From: Streptomyces sp. NBC_01224
Lineage (GTDB): Bacteria > Actinomycetota > Actinomycetes > Streptomycetales > Streptomycetaceae
Assembly: GCF_036002945.1 (NCBI RefSeq)
Contig: NZ_CP108529.1
Location: forward strand, 6,753,001 to 6,817,000
Direction of reading: 5' to 3'
DNA: 64,000 bases
Part shown: positions 1-8,914 of the stretch, in pieces
Layout of the letters: every line of letters begins with the position of its first letter
How positions within the stretch are numbered: the stretch's first letter is position 1
Made by a program: the position numbers and the translations under genes
The notes under the pieces: model-generated
Told to the model about the DNA's origin: nothing
Databases searched by the model: none
Seen by the model: the letters and a program-made list of their open reading frames with translations, nothing else

Positions 1-1
1 C

Positions 2-376
2 GACGAGGGCCAGATCACCGAGCCGTACTCCATCTCGGCCGGCCTCGACTACCCGGGCATCGGCCCGGAGCACGCGTACCTCAAGGACATCGGCCGCGGC
101 GAGTACCGCGCGGTCACCGACGACGCCGCCATGCAGTCGCTGCGCCTCCTCTCCCGTACCGAAGGGATCATTCCGGCCATCGAGAGCGCCCATGCGCTGG
201 CCGGAGCCCTGGAGGTCGGGAAGGAGCTCGGCAAGGACGGACTGCTCGTGGTCAATCTGTCCGGCCGCGGCGACAAGGACATGGACACGGCAGCCCGCTA
301 CTTCGGGCTGTACGACGCGACCGACGGGGTCGTCGAGGCCGACGTGGCCGACGGGGAAGAGGAGGTCACCAAGTGA
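2..376 (+). CDS. trpB: Tryptophan synthase beta chain, C-terminal part
   Basis: This is the last 124 codons of TrpB, the PLP enzyme that joins indole to L-serine to make L-tryptophan; the gene begins before the window. Visible are [13 protein letters not shown], the [13 protein letters not shown] segment that lines the active site, and [10 protein letters not shown], the serine loop that contacts the cofactor in known TrpB structures. The PLP lysine lies upstream and is not seen. The stop TGA overlaps the GTG start of the next gene by four bases, the usual trpB-trpA coupling for an alpha2beta2 complex that channels indole. Identification is secure. Confidence 0.96.
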   Translation, partial: DEGQITEPYSISAGLDYPGIGPEHAYLKDIGRGEYRAVTDDAAMQSLRLLSRTEGIIPAIESAHALAGALEVGKELGKDGLLVVNLSGRGDKDMDTAARYFGLYDATDGVVEADVADGEEEVTK

Positions 377-1185
377 GCGGCAATGTGGAGTTGTTGAGTT
401 CGTCCCTCGCACAGGCGAAGGCGGAGAACAGGGCCGCACTCATCGCGTACCTCCCGGCCGGCTTCCCGACCGTCGACGGCGCGATCGCCGCCGTGAAGGC
501 GGTCGTGGCGGGTGGTGCGGACATCGTCGAGGTGGGGCTGCCGCACAGCGACCCGGTGCTGGACGGCCCGGTCATCCAGACCGCCGACGACATCGCCCTG
601 CGCGGCGGCGTGAAGATCGCCGACGTGATGCGCACGGTCCGCGAGGCGTACGAGGCGACCGGTGTCCCGATCCTCGTCATGACGTACTGGAACCCGATCG
701 ACCGGTACGGCGTCGAGCGCTTCACGGCCGAGCTCGCCGAGGCGGGCGGCGCCGGGTGCATCCTGCCCGACCTGCCGGTCCAGGAGTCCGAACTGTGGCG
801 CGAACACGCTGACAAGCACGGTCTGGCGACCGTCTTCGTCGTCGCGCCCAGCAGCAAGGACGAGCGTCTCGCCACCATCACCGCGGTGGGCTCCGGCTTC
901 GTGTACGCGGCCTCGCTGATGGGTGTCACAGGCACCCGCGAGTCCGTCGGCGAGCAGGCCCAGGACCTGGTCGCGCGCACCCGCGCCACCACGTCCCTCC
1001 CGGTCTGCGTCGGACTCGGCGTCTCCAACGCCCGACAGGCCGCCGAGGTCGCGGGCTTCGCCGACGGGGTGATCGTCGGCTCGGCCTTCGTCAAGGGCAT
1101 GCTCGACGCCCCCGACGAGGAGGCGGGCCTGGCCGCGGTCCGCTCCCTGGCGGGCGAACTCGCCGAAGGCGTTCGAAAGCGCTGA
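373..1185 (+). CDS. trpA: Tryptophan synthase alpha chain
   Basis: TrpA, 270 residues, is a TIM barrel that cleaves indole-3-glycerol phosphate to indole and glyceraldehyde 3-phosphate. The catalytic glutamate and aspartate are seen in [18 protein letters not shown] (about residues 55-72), and the phosphate-binding GLGVSN and [11 protein letters not shown] segments are near the C-terminus. The GTG start is fixed by the GTGA overlap with the trpB stop. Length is normal for the family. A strong GC hairpin follows 30 bases after the stop and probably ends the trp transcript. Confidence 0.97.
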   Translation: MSGNVELLSSSLAQAKAENRAALIAYLPAGFPTVDGAIAAVKAVVAGGADIVEVGLPHSDPVLDGPVIQTADDIALRGGVKIADVMRTVREAYEATGVPILVMTYWNPIDRYGVERFTAELAEAGGAGCILPDLPVQESELWREHADKHGLATVFVVAPSSKDERLATITAVGSGFVYAASLMGVTGTRESVGEQAQDLVARTRATTSLPVCVGLGVSNARQAAEVAGFADGVIVGSAFVKGMLDAPDEEAGLAAVRSLAGELAEGVRKR

Positions 1186-1215
1186 AACGGGTGTAATCCG
1201 AATGGGTGGACCTGG

Positions 1216-1247
1216 ACCCGGGGAGGCACGCACGTGCCTCCCCGGGT
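1216..1247 (+). terminator. Hairpin after trpA
   Basis: A perfect 14-bp inverted repeat (ACCCGGGGAGGCAC and its complement) with a four-base loop lies 30 bases after the trpA stop. No U-tract follows, as is common in Streptomyces. The hairpin contains an in-frame GTG at 1234, which argues against using that codon as the start of the next gene. Confidence 0.75.
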
Positions 1248-1260
1248 CGTTGCTGCGGGT

Positions 1261-2097
1261 GTGAGCGAGAAGAACGAACAGGGAAAAAGGGCCGCGCGAG
1301 ACCGGCTCGTCCAGCAGCGGGAACGCCAGAAGGCGCGCGAGCGCCGCAGGCGCATGCTGATCGTCGGCGCCGGCCTGGTGGGTGTGCTGGCGCTGGCCGC
1401 CGTCGTGGGCGTGATCGCCGCGAACACGGGCGGCAACAGCAGCAAGAGCAAGACGGCGGGCCCCGCCGTCGCGCCGTCCGGTGCGACCGGCAAGGACAGC
1501 CTGGCCATCCAGGTCGGCGCGGACGACGCCCCGTCCACACTCACCATCTGGGAAGACTTCCGCTGCCCGGTCTGCGCCCAGTTCGAGAACGCGTTCCGGG
1601 ACACCATCCACCAGTTGGGGAGCACCGGACAGATCAAGGTCGAGTACCACCTCGCCACGATCATCGACGGCAATCTCGGCGGCAGAGGGTCGCTGCGGGC
1701 GGCCAACGCCGCGGCCTGCGCACAGGACGCCGGCAAGTTCTCCGCGTATCACGACGTCCTCTACCGCAATCAGCCGCAGGAGTCCGTCGACGCCTTCGCC
1801 GACAACGCCAAGCTGATCGAGCTCTCCGGGAAGGTCCCCGGACTCGACACCGCCGCCTTCCGCGGTTGCGTGGAGGACGGCAAGCACGACAGCTGGGTCC
1901 AGAAGTCCAACACGGCGTTCCTGAAGGGCGGATTCGAGGGCACGCCGACCGCGCTGCTCAACGGTGAGTCGATCTTCCCGAAGAAGGGGAACGAACCGAT
2001 CACCGCGGCCAACCTGAAGAAGTGGGTCGCCGAGGCCAACAAGGTCAACAAGGGCAAGAAGCCGGGCACGGCCACCCCGGCACCGTCGGGCTCCTGA
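1261..2097 (+). CDS. DsbA-family membrane-anchored thiol:disulfide oxidoreductase
   Basis: A protein of 278 residues with a basic, charged N-terminus (KNEQGKRAARDRL...), one membrane segment at about residues 25-46 (LIVGAGLVGVLALAAVVGVI), a short linker and a thioredoxin-fold domain of the DsbA_4 type. The active-site pair is CPVC in EDFRCPVCAQF, and a cis-proline position follows in FEGTPTALLNG. It should face outside the membrane and oxidise or shuffle disulfides in exported proteins. The GTG at 1261 is chosen over the one at 1234 because the latter sits inside the trpA terminator hairpin; no strong Shine-Dalgarno is visible for either. The family is sure, the redox role is inferred. Confidence 0.85.
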   Translation: MSEKNEQGKRAARDRLVQQRERQKARERRRRMLIVGAGLVGVLALAAVVGVIAANTGGNSSKSKTAGPAVAPSGATGKDSLAIQVGADDAPSTLTIWEDFRCPVCAQFENAFRDTIHQLGSTGQIKVEYHLATIIDGNLGGRGSLRAANAAACAQDAGKFSAYHDVLYRNQPQESVDAFADNAKLIELSGKVPGLDTAAFRGCVEDGKHDSWVQKSNTAFLKGGFEGTPTALLNGESIFPKKGNEPITAANLKKWVAEANKVNKGKKPGTATPAPSGS

Positions 2098-2143
2098 GCG
2101 GTGTCCGACAGGGGGAACAGATGACCTGCCCGTTACCCACACG

Positions 2144-2178
2144 TTGCCGGGTGGGTTGCCGTACGCCCCACCCGGCAA
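2144..2178 (+). terminator. Hairpin between the DsbA-like gene and lgt
   Basis: Perfect 12-bp stem (TTGCCGGGTGGG and complement) with an 11-base loop, 46 bases after the upstream stop and 18 bases before the lgt start. It may terminate the upstream transcript or lie in the lgt leader. Confidence 0.5.
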
Positions 2179-2196
2179 GGTAGCGTCGACCCTGCC

Positions 2197-3168
2197 ATGG
2201 ACCTTGCTTACATTCCCAGCCCGTCGACCGGCGTGATCGAGCTCGGCCCGATCCCGCTCCGCGGCTACGCGTTCTGCATCATCATCGGTGTCTTCGTCGC
2301 CGTCTGGTTCGGCAACAAGCGCTGGATCGCCCGGGGCGGCAGAGCCGGCACCGTCGCCGACATCGCCGTCTGGGCCGTGCCCTTCGGTCTTGTCGGCGGC
2401 CGGCTCTACCACGTCATCACCGACTACCAGCTGTACTTCAGCGACGGTGAGGACTGGGTCGACGCCTTCAAGATCTGGCAGGGCGGCCTCGGCATCTGGG
2501 GTGCGATCGCGCTCGGCGCCGTCGGTGCCTGGATCGGCTGCCGCCGCCGCGGGATTCCGCTGCCGGCCTGGGCCGACGCGCTCGCCCCCGGTATCGCCCT
2601 GGCCCAGGCCTGCGGCCGCTGGGGCAACTGGTTCAACCAGGAGCTCTACGGCAAGCCGACCGATGTGCCGTGGGCGCTGAAGATCAGCGAGGGCCCCAAC
2701 CGGGTCGCCGGTACGTACCACCCGACGTTCCTGTACGAGTCGCTGTGGTGCATCGGCGTCGCCCTGCTGGTGATCTGGGCGGACCGGCGCTTCAGGCTCG
2801 GACACGGCCGGGCGTTCGCGCTTTACGTCGCCGCGTACTGCGCGGGGCGGGGCTGGATCGAGTACATGCGGGTCGACGAGGCCCACCACATCCTGGGCGT
2901 ACGGCTCAATGTGTGGACCGCGGGGATCGTGTTCGTGCTGGCGGTGCTGTACATGGTGATCTCGGCGAAGGTGCGGCCGGGGCGCGAGGAGATCGTGGAA
3001 CCGAACGCGGTGGACGCCGAGGGTGCGGAGGGCGGTGACGTCGCGGGTGACGCGGACGGTGCCGTTGCGCCTGATGCGGACGCGGACGGTGGCGCCGGGC
3101 ACACCGAGGACAGTGCCGCGCAGGCGCCGGAGAAGAACGGCACCGCGGAGGCGGCGAAGAACGGCTGA
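2197..3168 (+). CDS. lgt: Prolipoprotein diacylglyceryl transferase
   Basis: Lgt transfers diacylglycerol from phosphatidylglycerol to the lipobox cysteine of preprolipoproteins, the first step of lipoprotein maturation in the membrane. The protein (323 residues) has the expected run of membrane segments and the Lgt signature GRWGNWFNQELYGKPT at about residue 140, plus QGGLGIWGA. The last 50 or so residues form an Asp/Ala/Gly/Glu-rich acidic tail beyond the catalytic core, common in Streptomyces Lgt and probably cytoplasmic. Starts at ATG 2197. A 16-bp terminator hairpin follows directly. Substrates in this window include the LivK lipoprotein. Confidence 0.96.
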   Translation: MDLAYIPSPSTGVIELGPIPLRGYAFCIIIGVFVAVWFGNKRWIARGGRAGTVADIAVWAVPFGLVGGRLYHVITDYQLYFSDGEDWVDAFKIWQGGLGIWGAIALGAVGAWIGCRRRGIPLPAWADALAPGIALAQACGRWGNWFNQELYGKPTDVPWALKISEGPNRVAGTYHPTFLYESLWCIGVALLVIWADRRFRLGHGRAFALYVAAYCAGRGWIEYMRVDEAHHILGVRLNVWTAGIVFVLAVLYMVISAKVRPGREEIVEPNAVDAEGAEGGDVAGDADGAVAPDADADGGAGHTEDSAAQAPEKNGTAEAAKNG

Positions 3169-3185
3169 GCCGTGTGCGCTTGCAG

Positions 3186-3221
3186 GTGGGGGCCCCGAAC
3201 CTTCTGGTTCGGGGCCCCCAC
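3186..3221 (+). terminator. Terminator after lgt
   Basis: A 16-bp GC stem with a TTCT loop begins 18 bases after the lgt stop; a typical Streptomyces factor-independent terminator. Confidence 0.85.
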
Positions 3222-3464
3222 GCTTTACGCCGCCCTGCGGCCGACCGCGTGTCCTCAATCTTCCCCATGGCCTCAAGGGGCATGGGAGGGGCCCCTCGAC
3301 GGGCTTGATTGCGGCCTCGTGCCGTCGGTGTTCGCCATCTCCGGGCGGATGGATCAAACCCGCGCCCGTGTTCGAAACGCCGGGTGGGCAAAGTCGAGCC
3401 CGTCCGACGATCGAGGACGGAACCGTCAGGCGCGTGGGGCCCGCGCCGGACCCCGTCCAGTACC
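3222..3464. other. Non-coding gap between convergent lgt and citE-like gene
   Basis: No convincing gene. It holds one copy of a dispersed intergenic repeat (3397-3418) and GC-rich sequence without codon structure. Confidence 0.6.
3397..3418 (+). repeat. Dispersed intergenic repeat, copy 1
   Basis: AGCCCGTCCG then a variable six- to seven-base core then GAGGAC. The minus strand of 12398-12420 carries the same pattern. Sequences of this kind recur downstream of genes in Streptomyces; function unknown. Confidence 0.5.
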
Positions 3465-4283
3465 TCACCCGTCGATCCACCTCCGTGCCAGCGCCAGCGT
3501 ACGGCGGGCCGATGCCACTACCGCCGCGTCGACGAACCGGCCGTCGGGGAGAGCCAGCGCGCCCTCGTCCGTCGCGGCCGCCGCCACGATCTCCTTCGCC
3601 GCCTCGACCTCCTGTGCCGTCGGGCGGAACGCCTGCTCGATGACCGGGAGCTGGCGGGGATGGATCGCCGCCCGGCCCAGGAAACCCAGCGCGCGGCCAT
3701 GCGCGCAGGACGCCCAGAGGCCGTCCAGATCCCGTACGTCCGGGAACACCGACTGGGTGGGTGGCGCGAGCCCGGCCGCGCGGGCGGCGACCACGACCCG
3801 GCTGCGCGACCAGTCGAGTCCGGCGTCCTCCCGTACCCCCAGATCGGCCCGGAGGTCCGCCTCGCCCAGCGCGATGGAGCGGACCTGGGGATGGGAGGCG
3901 GCGACCGTGTACGCGTGCTCGATGCCGAGCGCCGATTCCAGCAGCGGACAGAGCGCGACCCCCGGTGCCACAGCCGCGATGTGATGGACGGACGCCGCAT
4001 GAGTGATCTTCGGCAGCCGGAGTTCGGCGAGGCCCGGCAGCCCGGCCAGGGCGAGGATGTCCGCCTCGGTGTGGACCCGGACATGGATCGGCACTGCCGC
4101 CTCCTCGATCGCCTCGGACAGGAGCTCGGCGGTGGCGGACCGTGCGTACTCCTTACGGTCCGGCGCGACCGCGTCCTCCAGATCGACGATCACCACATCC
4201 GCTCCCGAGTCGCGCGCCTTGCGCACCACCTCGGGCCGGTCCCCGGGGACGTACAGCAAGGTGAGGGGGACCGTCGCCGTCAC
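3465..4283 (-). CDS. CitE-type CoA ester lyase (HpcH/HpaI aldolase family)
   Basis: A 272-residue TIM-barrel lyase of the CitE family. The start LLYVPGDRPEVVRKA, then DVVIVDLEDAVAPDRKEYAR with the metal/CoA-facing acidic residues, LPKI, and the C-terminal IHPRQLPVIEQAF segment are diagnostic. Stand-alone CitE proteins (without citrate lyase alpha and gamma, absent here) cleave acyl-CoA substrates such as citramalyl-CoA or malyl-CoA. Its GTG start overlaps the stop of the CoA transferase by four bases, suggesting that the transferase makes the CoA thioester this lyase cleaves. The true substrate cannot be read from sequence. Confidence 0.87.
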   Translation of the reverse strand: MTATVPLTLLYVPGDRPEVVRKARDSGADVVIVDLEDAVAPDRKEYARSATAELLSEAIEEAAVPIHVRVHTEADILALAGLPGLAELRLPKITHAASVHHIAAVAPGVALCPLLESALGIEHAYTVAASHPQVRSIALGEADLRADLGVREDAGLDWSRSRVVVAARAAGLAPPTQSVFPDVRDLDGLWASCAHGRALGFLGRAAIHPRQLPVIEQAFRPTAQEVEAAKEIVAAAATDEGALALPDGRFVDAAVVASARRTLALARRWIDG

Positions 4284-5479
4284 AGGACGTGCTCCGCCCG
4301 CAGCGCGGCGATCTCCGGGCCCGACAGACCCAGCCCGGTGAGGATCTCGTCGGTGTCCGCACCGTGCGGCCGGCCCGCCCAGCGGATCGCGCCCGGTGTC
4401 CCCGAGAGACGGAACAGGACGTTCTGCATCCGCAGCGGCCCCAGCTCCGGGTCGTCGACCTCGGTGATGGAGTCCAGGGCCCGGTACTGCGGATCCTCCA
4501 TCACGTCCCGGATGTCGTGGATGGGCGCGATCGCCGCCTCCGCCTTCTCGAACGCGGAGAGCGCGTCCTCACGGGTGTGCCGGGCGATCCAGTTGCCGAC
4601 CGCCTCGTCGAGCTCGTCGGAGTGCTCGGCGCGGGTGGTGCCGGAGCCGAACCAGGGTTCGTCGATCAGCTCGGCCCGGCCGACCAGATGCATGACCCGT
4701 TCGGCGATCGACTGCGCGGACGTGGAGACGGCCACCCAGTGGCCGTCCGATGTGCGGTACGTATTGCGCGGGGCGTTGTTCCGGGAGCGGTTGCCGGTGC
4801 GCGGTTGTACGTAGCCGAGCTGGTCGTACCAGACCGGCTGCGGGCCGAGCACTGTCAGGATCGGCTCGATGATCGCCATGTCGACGATCTGCCCCTCCCC
4901 GGTCCTGTCGCGTCCGGCGAGTGCGGCCATCACGGCGTACGCGGTGGCCAGCGCCGCGATCGAGTCGGCGAGCCCGAACGGCGGCAGTGTGGGCGGCCCG
5001 TCCGGTTCCCCGGTGATCGCGGCGAATCCGCTCATCGCCTCGGCCAGTGTGCCGAAACCGGGGCGGTGCGCGTACGGGCCGAACTGGCCGAAGCCGGTGA
5101 CCCTGGCCAGCACCAGCCGCGGGTTGACGGCGTGCAGTTCCGCCCAGCCGAGGCCCCAGCGCTCCAGCGTTCCGGGCCGGAAGTTCTCGATGATCACATC
5201 GCTCCCGGCGGCCAGCCGGAGCAGGATGTCGCGCCCGCCGGGGCTGGACAGATCGAGGGTCAGATTGCGCTTGTTGCGGCCGAGCAGCTTCCACCACAGG
5301 CCGACGCCGTCCTTCGTGGGGCCGTGCCCGCGCGAGGGATCGGGCTTGCGCGGATGCTCGACCTTGATCACCTCGGCGCCGAAGTCGCCGAGCATGGTGG
5401 CGGAGAGGGGGCCTGCGAAGAGCGTGGCGAGGTCGATGACCCGCAGTCCGGTCAGAGGTGCCTGCGCAGTCGCGTTCAT
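4280..5479 (-). CDS. Family III (CaiB/BaiF) CoA transferase
   Basis: A 399-residue class III CoA transferase. Family marks are GLRVIDLATLFAGPLSATMLGDFGAEVIKVEHP at the N-terminus, NKRNLTLDLSSPGG, and the GFGQFGPYAHRPGF stretch; the catalytic aspartate is expected near DMAIIEPIL (about residue 195). These enzymes move CoA between carboxylic acids in the cytoplasm. The ATG overlaps the upstream kinase stop (ATGA) and the stop overlaps the CitE-like start, so it is coupled on both sides. The acid it activates is unknown. Confidence 0.88.
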   Translation of the reverse strand: MNATAQAPLTGLRVIDLATLFAGPLSATMLGDFGAEVIKVEHPRKPDPSRGHGPTKDGVGLWWKLLGRNKRNLTLDLSSPGGRDILLRLAAGSDVIIENFRPGTLERWGLGWAELHAVNPRLVLARVTGFGQFGPYAHRPGFGTLAEAMSGFAAITGEPDGPPTLPPFGLADSIAALATAYAVMAALAGRDRTGEGQIVDMAIIEPILTVLGPQPVWYDQLGYVQPRTGNRSRNNAPRNTYRTSDGHWVAVSTSAQSIAERVMHLVGRAELIDEPWFGSGTTRAEHSDELDEAVGNWIARHTREDALSAFEKAEAAIAPIHDIRDVMEDPQYRALDSITEVDDPELGPLRMQNVLFRLSGTPGAIRWAGRPHGADTDEILTGLGLSGPEIAALRAEHVL

Positions 5480-6360
5480 GCGGCGTCGATCTCGCTGCGG
5501 TACGGCATGGAGGTCGAGGCGCCCGGCCTCTGTACGCAGAGCGCGGCGGCGGACGACGACCAGGCCAGTGACTCCGGTACGGGCCGTCCCTCACCGAGGG
5601 CCACGGCGAGCGTGCCGACGAAGGTGTCCCCGGCCCCGGTGGTGTCGACGGCGGTGACCTCGGGGGCGGGGAAGAGGATGGGTTCGCTGCCCCGGGCCGC
5701 GTAGAGGCAGCCCTTCGAGCCGAGTGTGACGACGACCGCCGGGACCTGGCTGAGCAGGATCTGCGCTGCGGCATGGGGATCCGCGGAACCGGTGAGCTCG
5801 GCCGCCTCGGGCTCGTTGGGGATCAGCAGATCGATGCAGTCGAGGAGTTCGGAAGGCAGGGGCTGTACGGGGGAGGGGGTGAGGATGGTCCGTACGCCCT
5901 GGGCGTGGGCCACCCGCGCGCCCTCCATCACGGCGGGCAGCGGCAGCTCCAGCTGGAGGAGCAGCAGATCGGCTCCGGCGATGGCGGCCGTTTCACCGGG
6001 GCCGAGAGCGGTGACGGTGCCGTTGGCGCCGGGGATCACCACGATGGAGTTGGAGCCCATGTCGTCGACGACGATGTGCGCGGTGCCGCTGGGGCCGTCC
6101 GCGGTGTGCAGCAGATCGGTGTCGACGCCTGCGTGCTCCAGGTTGGACCGCAGCAGGGTGCCGTACTCGTCGTCGCCGACCGCGCCGATCATCATCACCT
6201 CGCCGCCCGCACGGGCGGCGGCGACGGCCTGGTTGGCGCCCTTGCCGCCGGGGATGGTGCGCAGCTCCCGTCCGGTGACGGTCTCTCCGCGCTCCGGAGC
6301 CCGTGCGACGTATGCGACAAGGTCCATATTGGTGCTGCCGAGCACCGCGATGCCGGTCAT
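5476..6360 (-). CDS. PfkB-family carbohydrate kinase, ribokinase-like
   Basis: A 294-residue PfkB kinase starting MTGIAVLGSTNMD. It has the sugar-binding glycine motif GGKGANQAVAAARAG (about residues 36-50) and the C-terminal signature DTTGAGDTFVGTLAVALGEG with the catalytic aspartate in GAGD. The N-terminus and GGKGANQ resemble ribokinase most closely. It sits directly after four ADP-ribosylglycohydrolase genes, overlapping the last by four bases, so phosphorylation of ribose released from ADP-ribosylated material is a reasonable inference. Start chosen at the ATG in the ATGA overlap; the open frame runs further upstream but without support. Confidence 0.88.
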   Translation of the reverse strand: MTGIAVLGSTNMDLVAYVARAPERGETVTGRELRTIPGGKGANQAVAAARAGGEVMMIGAVGDDEYGTLLRSNLEHAGVDTDLLHTADGPSGTAHIVVDDMGSNSIVVIPGANGTVTALGPGETAAIAGADLLLLQLELPLPAVMEGARVAHAQGVRTILTPSPVQPLPSELLDCIDLLIPNEPEAAELTGSADPHAAAQILLSQVPAVVVTLGSKGCLYAARGSEPILFPAPEVTAVDTTGAGDTFVGTLAVALGEGRPVPESLAWSSSAAALCVQRPGASTSMPYRSEIDAA

Positions 6361-7730
6361 GGGTGGAGTGCCTCCTTGTGGGTGAGCCGGTGGGTCTGTC
6401 CGGCGAGTGCGTCGAAGCCGATGGAGTCGAAGCCGGGGACGGACGTGGCGAGGCGGTTCTTCAGCGGGGTGGTCCAGCGGTCGGGCAGCGCGTCGGGGCT
6501 CCCGGCCAGCAGGCCGGCGAGTGAACCGGCAGTCGCACCGTTCGAGTCGGTATCCCAACCACCCGACACGGCACGGCAGATGGAGCCGGAGAAGTCGCCG
6601 TCGGCGTGCGTGAGGGCGGCGGCGAGCAGTGCGGCATTGGGCAGCACATGGACCCAGTGGTAGCTGCCGTACTCGGCGTGCAGCCGGTCGGCCACCGCGT
6701 CGAAGCAGCTCTCGCCGCGGGCCGCTCCGACACCGAAACGCACCGCGTGCGCGAATCGTGAACGGGGCGGGACCACACGCAGCCCGGCGGCCAGACAACC
6801 GTGCGCATCACTCCCGCCTCCGGCCGCCTCGGCGAGCGCCGCGGCGGTGAACATCGCCCCGTACACCCCGTTGGCGGTGTGGGTGAGGACCGCGTCCCGG
6901 TGCGCCTGCTCCGCCGCGGCCGACGGGTCGCCCGGATGCGTCCAGCCGTGCACATCGGCCCGGATCTGCGCACCGATCCACTCCCGGAACGGGTTGCGGT
7001 ACCTGGCGGTGTGCGGGGGCTCGATCCCGTCGAGCAGGTTGCGGTACGCGACCCGCTCGGCGGTGAACGTCCGGCCGGCCGGGAGTTCGTCGAGCCAGAG
7101 CCGGGCGAGATCGCAGGTGGTGAAGGACGGGCCGTACCGCTGGAGCAACAACACAGTCAGCAGGGGGTAGTTGAGGTCGTCGTCCTCCGGCATGCCGTCG
7201 ATGTTCTCGGCCAGGGAGGTAGGTGCGGAGCGACGGTTCCAGGGGTAGGTGGCGGCCAGTTCGGCGGGCAGCCCCTTGGCGGTGAACCAGGTGGCCAGCG
7301 GCCAGTTGTCGGTGGCGCGCGCCAGTGCGCGGATGCCGGCGAGCGGCAGTTTCTCGACCGGTTTGCCGAGCAGACAGCCGGCGGCCCGGCCCAGCCAGGC
7401 GGCGTGCAGGCGGTCCTGACTCACCGGCGGCGGGTCCGCGCGGGGGACCGGCCAGTCCGGGCAGGCGGCCCGGATCGCCATCAGCTCCGTCGGCTCATCA
7501 GCCTCCAACGGTGATTCCAGCAGGGCGAGTTCGTCGAGCAGCCGTTCGGCGAGTGCGCGCAGCTCGGGGGCCGCAGGGGTCGATGCGCCCGCGCGCTCCG
7601 GGGCGGGGGCGCCGCCCGCCTCGTACCACCGGCGCGCGATGGCCCGCGCGTCCCGTCCGTCCTCGGCCGCCTGGCGCAGCTCATGCCCGACCAGGTCCTC
7701 GGGCTGCACCCACGTCACCCGTACCTTCAT
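6357..7730 (-). CDS. ADP-ribosylglycohydrolase family protein, paralogue 1
   Basis: A 457-residue member of the DraG/ARH (ADP-ribosyl-GH) fold. After a 130-residue N-terminal extension come WLGRAAGCLLGKPVEKLP, the acidic pair-metal motif PEDDDLNYPLL, and the C-terminal metal motif GGWDTDSNGATAGSLAGLLAG, all compatible with a binuclear Mg site. Family members remove ADP-ribose from arginine or serine, or act on other N-glycosides. This version (GGWDTDSNGAT) belongs to the larger bacterial group distinct from classical DraG. Coupled to neighbours by ATGA overlaps on both sides. Confidence 0.86.
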   Translation of the reverse strand: MKVRVTWVQPEDLVGHELRQAAEDGRDARAIARRWYEAGGAPAPERAGASTPAAPELRALAERLLDELALLESPLEADEPTELMAIRAACPDWPVPRADPPPVSQDRLHAAWLGRAAGCLLGKPVEKLPLAGIRALARATDNWPLATWFTAKGLPAELAATYPWNRRSAPTSLAENIDGMPEDDDLNYPLLTVLLLQRYGPSFTTCDLARLWLDELPAGRTFTAERVAYRNLLDGIEPPHTARYRNPFREWIGAQIRADVHGWTHPGDPSAAAEQAHRDAVLTHTANGVYGAMFTAAALAEAAGGGSDAHGCLAAGLRVVPPRSRFAHAVRFGVGAARGESCFDAVADRLHAEYGSYHWVHVLPNAALLAAALTHADGDFSGSICRAVSGGWDTDSNGATAGSLAGLLAGSPDALPDRWTTPLKNRLATSVPGFDSIGFDALAGQTHRLTHKEALHP

Positions 7731-8914
7731 GGCGTACCCACCAGTGCGGCGAACGCCGACTCGTGTGCGCGGCGCCGGGCCGTGTCCCGTACGAACACGT
7801 CGCGGGAGACGTCGGCCAGGGTGCGCGCGGGGGCGTGCAGATCGAGCCGGCTGGCCTCGGCGACCGTTTTCACCCAGGTGGCAGGGATCGCCCGCTCACC
7901 GTGGAGCGCGCCCGCGATCGCGCCGCTCATCGTGGCGATCGAGTCGCAGTCCCGGCCGTAGTTGACCGAGCCGAGGACCGCGTGCCGGTAGTCGCCGTCC
8001 GCGACCAGAAGCATGCCGAGCGCGATCGGGAGCTCCTCGATGGAGTGCAGGCGGGACGGCCGGCGGGCGCCGAGGGACGGGGCGCGGTAGTCGGGGCCGA
8101 CGGTGTCGAAGGGTGCGACGGCGGTACGCAGTGGGGTCAGCGCCGACTCGAAGTCGCGGTGCCGTACGGCCACTTCGCACACCGCCTCGATGGCGGCACG
8201 CGTCCCGTCCTTGGCGAGCGACAGACAGGTGTCGACGACGGTGGCGGGCGTCGCGTCCGGGGCGCAGGCGGCGGCGACGGCCGCCGCGAGGACTCCGGCC
8301 GCCTCCCTGCCGTACGAGGACTGATGGGCACCGGCGACATCCAGCGCCTCGGCGTACGCGGCCTGCGGGTGGGCGGCGTTGACCAGCCCGACCGGCGCCA
8401 TGTACATCGCCGCACCGCAGTTGACGATGTTTCCGGAGCCCGCCTCGCGCGGATCGACGTGCCCGTAGTGCAGCCGCGCGACGATCCACTTCTCGGCGAG
8501 GAAGATCCGCTGGAGCGGCAGCGCGTCGGCCTCCAGCTCCGGGATCCAGCGGGGGGTGGAGATCAGCTCCGGCACGAGATGGTCGGCGACCGCGTACGCG
8601 TCGAGATGGTCGCGCACGGCGCAGTACACCCGCACCAGCGCATGGGTCATCAAGGTGTCGTCGGTGACGTGTCCGTCGCCCTTGTGGTACGGGGCGATGG
8701 GGCGGGCGGTACGCCAGTCGTCGCCGTCCCACGGGCCGACGACGCCGCTGATCCGCCCGCCGTGGCGTGCCACGATCTGCTCGGGGGACCGGCCCTCGAC
8801 CGGACCGCCGAGCGCGTCGCCGACCGCGGCGCCGACGAGCGCTCCCGTGATCCGTTCATCAAGTGTGAGTGCCGTGGTCTTCGCCTCGGACCGCATGGGC
8901 GTCGTGGATGTCAT
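7727..8914 (-). CDS. ADP-ribosylglycohydrolase family protein, paralogue 2
   Basis: A 395-residue ARH-fold protein with the motifs GAAVGDALGGPVEG near the N-terminus, TDDTLMTHAL (N-terminal metal ligands) and NYGRDCDSIATMSGAIAGALHG (C-terminal ligands), so the metal site appears intact. The ATG at 8914 is preferred, with GGGTGGA upstream; an ATG at 8896 is possible. Either start lies inside the end of paralogue 3, giving a 38-56 base overlap, longer than the other one- to four-base overlaps in this operon. Its stop overlaps paralogue 1 by ATGA. Confidence 0.85.
   Translation of the reverse strand: MTSTTPMRSEAKTTALTLDERITGALVGAAVGDALGGPVEGRSPEQIVARHGGRISGVVGPWDGDDWRTARPIAPYHKGDGHVTDDTLMTHALVRVYCAVRDHLDAYAVADHLVPELISTPRWIPELEADALPLQRIFLAEKWIVARLHYGHVDPREAGSGNIVNCGAAMYMAPVGLVNAAHPQAAYAEALDVAGAHQSSYGREAAGVLAAAVAAACAPDATPATVVDTCLSLAKDGTRAAIEAVCEVAVRHRDFESALTPLRTAVAPFDTVGPDYRAPSLGARRPSRLHSIEELPIALGMLLVADGDYRHAVLGSVNYGRDCDSIATMSGAIAGALHGERAIPATWVKTVAEASRLDLHAPARTLADVSRDVFVRDTARRRAHESAFAALVGTP

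Noticed and set aside
1234-1260. Upstream GTG start for the DsbA-like gene
   Set aside because: The codon lies in the loop-side arm of the trpA terminator hairpin.
298-3480. A 1060-codon minus-strand open frame opposite trpA, the DsbA-like gene and lgt
   Set aside because: Shadow of well-supported genes on the other strand; no family features.
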